A stretch of DNA of 64,000 bases from Alkalihalobacillus sp. AL-G (lineage in GTDB: Bacteria > Bacillota > Bacilli > Bacillales > Fictibacillaceae): contig NZ_CP094656.1 in the NCBI RefSeq assembly GCF_030643805.1, positions 558,001 to 622,000 of the forward strand. The letters run 5' to 3'. Position 1 is the stretch's first letter; every line of letters starts with the position of its first letter. Of this stretch, positions 54,996 to 61,640 are shown one piece after another. Made by a program: the position numbers and the translations under genes. Under the pieces are notes generated by a model. The model was given only the letters and a program-made list of their open reading frames with translations. It ran no database searches and was not told the DNA's origin.

Positions 54996-55032
54996 CCTTT
55001 TTTAAAATTGTCCTTTACAAGGGGTACAGATT

Positions 55033-55058
55033 AAGCAGGGGTTTCCCTGCTTTTTCTA
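55033..55058 (+). terminator. Rho-independent terminator
   Basis: AAGCAGGG (55033-55040) pairs with CCCTGCTT (55045-55052) around GTTT, then TTTC. It was probably the original terminator of the symporter gene before the insertion sequence arrived; it may also end the convergent NERD gene. Confidence 0.75.
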
Positions 55059-55088
55059 TTGTGATGAATAAATTACATAAAGGAATAT

Positions 55089-56057
55089 TTATTCAGGGGA
55101 AGATAATTGGTATTTGCGATCTTTAAAAGTACCTGTAAATGGGAGGTTTTGAGAAAATAATAATTTGTTTGCAATTGTGGGAGAGGAGATGTTCAAAAAC
55201 TCTCTGCACTGTTTATTCGTAATGGTTGTGTTTAATAAGAGGGCGTAATCATTTAAGGTATCGATATGGGCTTCCTTAGATACCGTTTTACAAAAAAGAC
55301 AACTCCACTTTCCACGTAACCGTATCATAGGTATTTTATAACAAGATGGACAATGAACCCCGCTAATAATTTCTGACTGGTCTAACCCAAAATAATCGAG
55401 AATGTTTGTATCTAATGGCGTATGTTTTTTGTTTAGGAGACGTGCCAATTTTTTTATGTCCTTTTGAGTGAAGATATCACCTTTGAAACGTAGATCTATC
55501 TCTTCAATTCTATCGGGTATGGTGGCTGCATGAAGGACTTTTTTAGTGATATCGGGTTGATTACTCATTGTTCGGAAGCCTGTTCGTGGATTACTGATAA
55601 CTACAAGAGGAATTATCGGTATTTGAGGGAATTTAGCTTTTTGAATCAAAGTGGAGAGCTGGTTTTGCTGCCGATTGACTTGGGTAATGGGGTCAGGGTA
55701 AACCTCTACACGATCATCGTATTCTCGTATGAGCTGCTTAGCCTTTTGGTCGAACGTCAACATACCAGAATGATTTTTCACTTCTAAAAGTAAGGATACA
55801 TTTGTAGATAAAAGAAGGGTATCCATTTGAAAGTAGTGACCTTTCCCATCTGGTAGCCTTAAACCTTTAAGAATTAGGTATTTGTTTTCAGGCAGATATG
55901 AAAGATAGTAATCGGAGGATTCCTCGCCTCTATGGCCTGAGGACCTATTTCTCAATTCTTTTTCAATTTTTGGTCGTTTCGGATGTGTTGGGGATATCCG
56001 GCGGAGTAATGCAACCAACTTTTGAATAATTAAAGGTACTTTACGTTTTATCTTCAA
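55089..56057 (-). CDS. NERD domain protein with C-terminal zinc ribbon
   Basis: A 322-residue protein. The NERD nuclease-related domain (about 35-150) shows GHRGEESSDYYLSYLP, YFQMDTLLLSTNVSLLLEVKNHSGML (the D...ExK core) and DPITQVNRQQNQL. A C-terminal four-cysteine zinc ribbon follows (CPSC ... CLFC, about 232-254) and then a possible winged-helix segment. The family is thought to act on DNA, but its role is not known. AAAGGAGTGG precedes the ATG. Confidence 0.85.
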   Translation of the reverse strand: MKIKRKVPLIIQKLVALLRRISPTHPKRPKIEKELRNRSSGHRGEESSDYYLSYLPENKYLILKGLRLPDGKGHYFQMDTLLLSTNVSLLLEVKNHSGMLTFDQKAKQLIREYDDRVEVYPDPITQVNRQQNQLSTLIQKAKFPQIPIIPLVVISNPRTGFRTMSNQPDITKKVLHAATIPDRIEEIDLRFKGDIFTQKDIKKLARLLNKKHTPLDTNILDYFGLDQSEIISGVHCPSCYKIPMIRLRGKWSCLFCKTVSKEAHIDTLNDYALLLNTTITNKQCREFLNISSPTIANKLLFSQNLPFTGTFKDRKYQLSSPE

Positions 56058-56159
56058 ATAACCACTCCTTTAATTTAAAGTAATAGAATAATTCTTTAAA
56101 AATTGAGGATTTCCTTCAATTTTTATTAAAGAGTTTGGAGGGTCGTAAAGAAATTATAA

Positions 56160-56258
56160 AAATACATGTCTAACTCGGAAAATACGTGTCTAACTTCAAA
56201 AATACATGTCTAACTCGGAAAATACATGTCTAACTTCAAAAATACATGTCTAACCTGA
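56160..56258 (+). repeat. 20-bp tandem repeat, five copies (locus B)
   Basis: ATACATGTCTAACT starts at 56162, 56182 (as ATACGTG), 56202, 56222 and 56242. The spacers alternate between CGGAAA and TCAAAA, giving a 40-bp higher-order period. It is the same family as the array at 28759-28838. Confidence 0.9.
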
Positions 56259-56647
56259 ATTTCGTTATAAAAAAGGAAGATTTACATTTGTGAAGGTTGA
56301 ACTCGATAAATGGGTTCTCCCTTGAGCCGGTGTAGTCATCGTTTGGGATGAAAAGAATGAGACTCCGACGATAAAATCAAACTACAACCTCGAAAAATCA
56401 GTCCACGTGTAAAGTAGAGTGATTATGAAACTCGCTCATTTGTACTTGTCTAATCGGCAATACGAAAGGATCCGTTACCGCTTTTGGGTCAGTTTTTTAA
56501 ATCAAATATAAATCCTCCGATATGATCATCTGGATAGCGAAGAAAATTCAGGCTTTTTTAGAAAAAGAATGTAAATAATGGAACATTTCTGTCTTTAAAA
56601 CGTTTATACTAGTATCAACTAGAGATATAAAGGAGAGGTTACGGGTC
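56259..56647. other. intergenic region upstream of the PBP gene
   Basis: About 390 bp without a convincing gene. It follows the repeat array and must contain the PBP promoter. TATACT at 56605-56610 is a candidate -10 box, but no good -35 is visible. No other structure is seen. Confidence 0.4.
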
Positions 56648-58723
56648 ATGGAACAGTTAGAGACAAAGAAAAAGAAGAAAAATTTTCTCCCTCTAAGATT
56701 AAATCTACTGTTCTTGTTTGTTTTTTTGTTGTTCGGACTACTGATCATTAGGCTTGGATTCGTACAAATCGTTAACGGTGATTACTTTCGTACACAGTCG
56801 GAGCTTACAAAAACGATACAAGCATCTGTCCAAACGGAACGAGGAAAAATGTTCGACCGTCATGGACGGCTTCTTGTTGGAAACGAGCCTTCATTTGCAC
56901 TTACGTACATAAGGGTCCAAGGAGTAACACAGGAGGATCATATTCGGTATGCGGATAAACTCTCGGAGTTCATCGACATGCCGATTGAAGATGTTACAGA
57001 ATCTGATCTAAAAGATTATTGGATTGCTGAAAAGGGACTGGAAAATGCCTTCACGTTGAAATTGACAGAGGAAGAGCTTGATCCCGATAATCTTTCGAAC
57101 GAAGAACAATATGAATTATTAAGAGAACGGATTACTGCGGAAGATCTTAAACCGATCACATCCGACGACCATTTGATGGAAGTCGTCGCAATTAAGCGTG
57201 AATTGGATAAAGCGTCGAACCTGAATATTACGTATGTGAAAAAAGGGTTGAAGACAAAAGAGGTTGCACGAATTGGTGAGCACCTTGGAGAACTAGAAGG
57301 ACGCTTCAGCATTGCCTCTGCATCCGATCGTGTCTACCCGAATGGATATACATTCTATTACGGACATATGGGGGCGATTCCGGCCGAGCTTCTAGATCAA
57401 TATTTACTTCGAGGTTATGCACAGAACAACGAGGTAGGAACGAGTTACCTTGAGAAAAAATACGAGGGGCTATTAAGCGGCCGGGAAAAGACGTTCACTT
57501 TTACGACGACAAAAAGTTTACAGCCGATCGGCAATCCGAAGGTTTCAATGGGAAGCCGTGGTTATGATTTAGTGTTATCGATCGACATAGCTCTGCAAAA
57601 AAAGATCGGTGAGATACTCGAACGAAAGATCATTGAAACGAGAAATGTTGGGGAAGGACCGGTTACAAGTGCATATGCTGTAATGATGAATCCGAATACA
57701 GGTGAAGTTCTTGCAATGGTTGGAAGAGAATTAGAAGACGGGAAATTTACCGATGACTCCTATGCCACCTTGCAAAAATCATTTGAAGTCGGATCAACGG
57801 TCAAAGGTGCGACGATTCTGGCTGTCCATCAGCTTGGAGATCGTATTCCATCTATAAATGACAAAACGATCAGACTTGGCCAAGCAGATGACTTTAGTTC
57901 ATATACACCTGGAATTGGTTGGGTAGATGATATTGAAGCACTAGAACAGTCTTCGAACGTTTACATGGGGATGTCAATCGGACGAATTGCTGGTTTCCAA
58001 TTTGCAAATACTGGCGGGGCATATCAGGCAAGGGTCTTTAACAATGATCGATACCGTACAACTTTTCAAAACTTAAGAGATGTTTATGCACAGGTAGGTC
58101 TCGGCGTAAAGACAGGTATTGACCTTCCCGAAGAGGGTCTTGGATATGAAGGTCCGATTTCCCAAAATCCTGGGGTTTTGCTGTATTATACGATTGGTCA
58201 GTATGATACGTATACGCCGATTCAAATGGCGCAATATGTATCAACGATCGCAAATGGTGGCTATCGTGTTCAACCGCATTTATTGAAAGAAGTGCGGAAG
58301 TCAACTGGAACAAACGAAGAGTTAGGACCTTTAATTTCTGAATATGAGACACAGGTCATTAACCGGATTGATAATACAACAGAGTCATTAAAACGTGTAC
58401 AGCAGGGATTTTATCAAGTGACGCATGGAAATCGAGGAACTGCACGTGGAAATGGGCCAGGAGGGTTAAGTGATACTAAGATTGCAGGAAAAACAGGAAC
58501 TGCACAAATTGACGGACCTGGCAGGTACAATTTAACATTTGTCGGCTACGCACCTTATGATGATCCTGAAGTTGCCTTTTCGGTCATCGTTCCGAATTTG
58601 AACAGTGGGCATGTGAATGTCGAAATTGCAAAAGAAATCGTCAAAGCTTATCAAGAAAGCAAATCTCCTCAGCCTGAAACTTCAACTGATAAAGAAAATG
58701 AAGATGCTCAGAGTGACTCTTAA
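56648..58723 (+). CDS. pbpA: class B penicillin-binding protein (PbpA/PBP2a-like transpeptidase)
   Basis: A 691-residue protein: a Lys-rich N-terminus, a single membrane anchor (about 18-42), a dimerisation domain (starting IQASVQTERGKMFDRHGRLL), and a transpeptidase domain. The active-site motifs are S-x-x-K in FEVGSTVKGAT, S-x-N in EQSSNVYMGM, and KTG in IAGKTGTAQ. It crosslinks peptidoglycan during elongation, like B. subtilis PbpA/PbpH. AAAGGAGAG lies upstream. Confidence 0.9.
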   Translation: MEQLETKKKKKNFLPLRLNLLFLFVFLLFGLLIIRLGFVQIVNGDYFRTQSELTKTIQASVQTERGKMFDRHGRLLVGNEPSFALTYIRVQGVTQEDHIRYADKLSEFIDMPIEDVTESDLKDYWIAEKGLENAFTLKLTEEELDPDNLSNEEQYELLRERITAEDLKPITSDDHLMEVVAIKRELDKASNLNITYVKKGLKTKEVARIGEHLGELEGRFSIASASDRVYPNGYTFYYGHMGAIPAELLDQYLLRGYAQNNEVGTSYLEKKYEGLLSGREKTFTFTTTKSLQPIGNPKVSMGSRGYDLVLSIDIALQKKIGEILERKIIETRNVGEGPVTSAYAVMMNPNTGEVLAMVGRELEDGKFTDDSYATLQKSFEVGSTVKGATILAVHQLGDRIPSINDKTIRLGQADDFSSYTPGIGWVDDIEALEQSSNVYMGMSIGRIAGFQFANTGGAYQARVFNNDRYRTTFQNLRDVYAQVGLGVKTGIDLPEEGLGYEGPISQNPGVLLYYTIGQYDTYTPIQMAQYVSTIANGGYRVQPHLLKEVRKSTGTNEELGPLISEYETQVINRIDNTTESLKRVQQGFYQVTHGNRGTARGNGPGGLSDTKIAGKTGTAQIDGPGRYNLTFVGYAPYDDPEVAFSVIVPNLNSGHVNVEIAKEIVKAYQESKSPQPETSTDKENEDAQSDS

Positions 58724-58740
58724 TCGGGTCGCTCTTTTTC
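58710..58740 (+). terminator. Rho-independent terminator
   Basis: AGAGTGAC (58710-58717) pairs with GTCGCTCT (58728-58735) with one wobble, followed by TTTTC. The stem spans the last codons of the PBP gene. Confidence 0.7.
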
Positions 58741-58823
58741 GATAATATTGAATCTGGAAAAATTAAAGAGCCCAATTCTCCAAGTTTCCATTGTCTGAAG
58801 AATTCGACTCCTTTTGCAAAGAA

Positions 58824-59195
58824 TTACGTTATGCTTTTTATATTTTTTAAAATGTTGTAAACGAATAGCAATACACTGACCACTGTAATTGTAGCACCTA
58901 CTGCAATCACGGGTTCAACTTGCGTATGGCCGTGAACGATGAATGCCAGCCCGATCATCATAATCGGGAGCCCGATATTGTGTCCCCAAAAATGGATCTT
59001 CGCTAGTTTCGTTTCTGAAGCAGCAGGAAATAAGTGATAAATAATACCTGCAAGCGTCAATGCAGTCCATCCCAACAAATTGATGTGAACGTGGACAGGG
59101 ACAAGGTTATAAGAATGAGACATCGACATGTACATCCCTAACAGAACGCCAATTGCAAAATACACCGCTGAAATTTTGATCAATTTTACACTCAT
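58824..59195 (-). CDS. short CcoN/cytochrome oxidase subunit I-like membrane protein
   Basis: A 123-residue protein with four helices. The first two (IKISAVYFAIGVLLGMYMSMSH and PVHVHINLLGWTALTLAGIIYHLFPA) resemble the N-terminal part of cbb3-type oxidase CcoN/NorB, including His in HVHINLLGW. Later helices keep HFWGHNIGLPIMMIG. It is far too short to be a catalytic oxidase. ATG 59195 follows AGGAGG. It may be a heme- or redox-related stand-alone module; the role is unknown. Confidence 0.75.
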   Translation of the reverse strand: MSVKLIKISAVYFAIGVLLGMYMSMSHSYNLVPVHVHINLLGWTALTLAGIIYHLFPAASETKLAKIHFWGHNIGLPIMMIGLAFIVHGHTQVEPVIAVGATITVVSVLLFVYNILKNIKSIT

Positions 59196-59295
59196 TAAAA
59201 TCCTCCTTTCGTTTTGAAACAAAAAATTTTATACTTATAAATACGTAATCTTGGAAACATTTAGCACAGAATATAGGGAAGAAGGAGGGGGAAAT

Positions 59296-60033
59296 ATGGA
59301 ACAGATTGCAGTCATTTCTGATGTTCATGGCAACATACCAGCCTTAGAAGCAGTTCTTAATGACATTGAACGCAGAGGTATCGAGAGAATCATCTGTCTT
59401 GGTGACATGGTCGGAAAAGGACCTTGCTCAGAACTGGCAGTCGATATCGTACGTGAAGGTTGTGAGGTTGTAGTTAGAGGAAATTGGGACGATTCGATTA
59501 CGAAACCTGCTGAAACGGAGGTGGGAACGTACTACCAAAACCAGCTTGGTCAAGATCGACTCGACTATTTGAAAACACTTCCTTATTCCGTTCAGTTTTG
59601 GATGAGTGTCCGTTTTGTCCGGCTTTATCACGCATCCCAGGAAAGTGTGTATACGAGAATTCACCCTAGTCATCCACATGAAACACGTCATGCCATGTTT
59701 GAAAATACAGATGCAACTGGGGAGGGGCCAAATGGGATCGAACCAGACGTAGTCGGTTATGGGGACATACATAATGCCTATATTCAGCATCTAAGAATCG
59801 GGAGTGTCGGTAATCCACTTGAACGAACGGACGCATCATACGCAATATTGGAAGGGGATTACGGTGACGATCGTCCTGGCATGTTCAATGTACAGCTTGT
59901 GCGGGTACCTTATGATATAGAGCTTGCGGTAGCTCAGGCAATCGAAAGAAAGGTGCCTGAACTGGAGTATTATCTTGTGGAACTTCGAACAGGTGTCTAC
60001 CGAAGATCCCAAAAGAAACTGGCTCATCAATAA
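59296..60033 (+). CDS. metallophosphoesterase family protein
   Basis: A 245-residue calcineurin-like phosphoesterase: ISDVHGNIPALEAVL (metal ligands D and H), CLGDMVGKGP, VVRGNWDD (GN-D/H motif variant GNWD), and VGYGDIHNAY in place of the usual GHTH. ATG 59296 follows GAAGGAGGGGG; the upstream extension lacks a site. The substrate is unknown. Confidence 0.86.
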   Translation: MEQIAVISDVHGNIPALEAVLNDIERRGIERIICLGDMVGKGPCSELAVDIVREGCEVVVRGNWDDSITKPAETEVGTYYQNQLGQDRLDYLKTLPYSVQFWMSVRFVRLYHASQESVYTRIHPSHPHETRHAMFENTDATGEGPNGIEPDVVGYGDIHNAYIQHLRIGSVGNPLERTDASYAILEGDYGDDRPGMFNVQLVRVPYDIELAVAQAIERKVPELEYYLVELRTGVYRRSQKKLAHQ

Positions 60034-60098
60034 TGATGTTTATTCAGGCTTATTATAGGAATACTTTTAAAAGACTTTAATGAGAGGAGGCGTTAGCT

Positions 60099-60563
60099 AT
60101 GAGTACTCAATTAGAAATTGGACAGCCTGCACCGGACTTTTCACTTTCTTCAACAAGAGGCGAAAAGATTTCATTGTCCGACTTTAAGGGCAAGAAGCAC
60201 GTATTAGTCGCCTTTTACCCATTAGACTTCACCCCTGGATGAATTAAGGAAATCACCTCTTGGAAAGAGGACTTCAAGCAATTTGAAAACAGTGAAACAG
60301 AGCTTCTTGCGATCAGCGTCGATCACATTTACGCACACAATGTATTTGCGGCAAGCCTAGGTACCCTTCCATACCCGTTATTATCTGATTGGCATAAAAA
60401 AACGGCCAAGGAGTACGGGGTGTTTAACGAAGAGTACGAAACAGCGAAACGGTCGGTCTTTTTAGTGGATAAAGATGGGGTTGTCCGTTTTAAAAACACT
60501 ACCTTTGATGCCAATGATCGTGATCAATACTTAGAGGTGTTCTCGAATTGCGAAAGGTTATGA
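60099..60563 (+). CDS. probable selenocysteine-containing peroxiredoxin (AhpC/TSA type)
   Basis: Reading TGA at 60240-60242 as selenocysteine gives a 154-residue thioredoxin-fold peroxiredoxin. It starts MSTQLEIGQPAPDFSLSSTR and continues SLSDFKGKKHVLVAFYPLDFTPG, then U48, IKEITSWKEDFKQFE, ISVDHIYAHNVFAASLG and KRSVFLVDKDGVVRF. Residue 48 is exactly the peroxidatic position of the conserved PxxxTxxC motif (P41, T45). The frame after TGA is fully open and well conserved in style for over 100 codons. A SECIS-like hairpin follows. AGAGGAGG precedes the ATG. A conventional caller would split or miss this gene. Confidence 0.82.
60243..60270 (+). promoter_or_regulatory. candidate bacterial SECIS element
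   Basis: CCTCTT (60256-60261) and AAGAGG (60265-60270) form a perfect 6-bp stem with apical loop GGA. The loop begins 19 nt after the UGA and has G in its first two positions. Both features fit the published bacterial SECIS pattern (short loop with an early G, roughly 16-37 nt from the UGA). Confidence 0.7.
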
Positions 60564-60620
60564 ATTTAGCACGTAATCGTCGGAAATAGATGAACTAAAC
60601 ATGAAGCAGGAGTGGTAGAA

Positions 60621-61214
60621 ATGGACTTAACCCGGTTACAGCAGCAAATGTCGTTTTTATTGGAAATTGATCAGTTGAAAAACGTGTTGCGTCAGACGTA
60701 TGTCTCCGACCGATCTCGTCGGGAAAATGATGCTGAGCATTCGTGGCATTTAGCGATGATGGCCTTAACGCTTGAGGAATATGCGAATGAAAAAAACATC
60801 AACCTCCTTCACGTCATTAAAATGCTGCTCATTCATGATCTTGTTGAAATTGATGCAGGAGACACGTTTGCTTATGACAATAAAGGTTATGAAGACAAGG
60901 ATGAACGTGAGCGGGAAGCGGCGGATCGCATATTTAATCTGCTGCCGGAGAATCAGGCTGCGCACATTTTTGATTTGTGGGAGGAGTTCGAAGCTCGCGA
61001 AACGCCAGAGGCAAGGTTTGCGGCAGCTCTGGATCGGTTACAGCCAATGCTATTGAATTCGATTACAAAAGGTGCATCCTGGCAAAAACACGATATTCGT
61101 AAGGAACAAGTCCTGAAGCGGAATGCTCAAATTGCAGAGGGTTCAAAGGATCTTTGGGAATACGCGCAAGCTGTCATTGAGGATTCAGTGGAAAAAGGAT
61201 ATTTGAAGGTTTGA
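60621..61214 (+). CDS. HD domain phosphohydrolase (YfbR-like 5'-nucleotidase family)
   Basis: A 197-residue HD protein: RRENDAEHSWHLAMMALTL (metal His), LLIHDLVEIDAGDTFAYD (HD pair and the following E/D), and an ARFAAALDRLQPMLLN segment. It resembles YfbR/HDDC2-type deoxynucleoside monophosphatases. ATG 60621 with CAGGAGTGG upstream is preferred over GTG 60612. A terminator follows. Confidence 0.85.
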   Translation: MDLTRLQQQMSFLLEIDQLKNVLRQTYVSDRSRRENDAEHSWHLAMMALTLEEYANEKNINLLHVIKMLLIHDLVEIDAGDTFAYDNKGYEDKDEREREAADRIFNLLPENQAAHIFDLWEEFEARETPEARFAAALDRLQPMLLNSITKGASWQKHDIRKEQVLKRNAQIAEGSKDLWEYAQAVIEDSVEKGYLKV

Positions 61215-61247
61215 TTTCATGATTGGAGAATTGAATAAACTTGTTGG

Positions 61248-61278
61248 CAAAGCGGACTACTGTTCGCTTTGTTTTTTT
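61248..61278 (+). terminator. Rho-independent terminator
   Basis: CAAAGCG (61248-61254) pairs with CGCTTTG (61265-61271), followed by seven T. Confidence 0.82.
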
Positions 61279-61640
61279 ACAGGTCTTTATCATGGAGTCA
61301 TGTTTAAGGTGAGACATATCTGTTCGATTTCACACGAATTTAATTGAATAAATGCTCGAAATACTTTGTTATATGTTCCATCGTAATCCGAAAATCAGCA
61401 AATTCCCCTTCTGATCAGCAGTATTCCCAACGAATTTATGACACTTTTCGGGTGCATACAGACTATAGTCCGCTTACATTTTTCACGGGTATTTTGAACT
61501 GTTTATAATTTATTTAGGATCTACTAGACTAACTCTGAAGTCCTATTTTATATCAGAATTATTAATAATAACGTTCCTCGACCCGATATCAGAAGGAGCA
61601 GTCTTTATAACGTTCCATTTCTGTAATAGGGGTGTCATAT
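61279..61640. other. intergenic region upstream of the YfhO gene
   Basis: About 360 AT-rich bp with no gene. A direct repeat ATAACGTTCC occurs at 61568-61577 and 61607-61616. It must contain the promoter for the YfhO gene, but none is clear enough to call. Confidence 0.4.

Larger units (their letters stand above)
53567..55028 (+). mobile_element. IS3-family insertion sequence (IS150-like), degenerate
   Basis: A 1462-bp element bounded by imperfect inverted ends: left TGTACCCTGTAGAGTAGACA, right (reverse complement) TGTACCCCTTGTAAAGGACA, then both continue into A-rich AAAAAAGG. It encodes orfA, a programmed frameshift signal and a DDE orfB. orfB has lost one base near 54303, so the transposase is probably inactive. 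No clear target duplication is visible at the ends. It sits between the symporter gene and a hairpin terminator. Confidence 0.85.

Noticed and set aside
60099-60242. Peroxiredoxin gene as a simple nonsense pseudogene
   Set aside because: The only lesion is a TGA exactly at the catalytic Cys, followed by an intact frame and a SECIS-like hairpin. Decay would not be expected to choose that codon and spare everything else, though it is not excluded.
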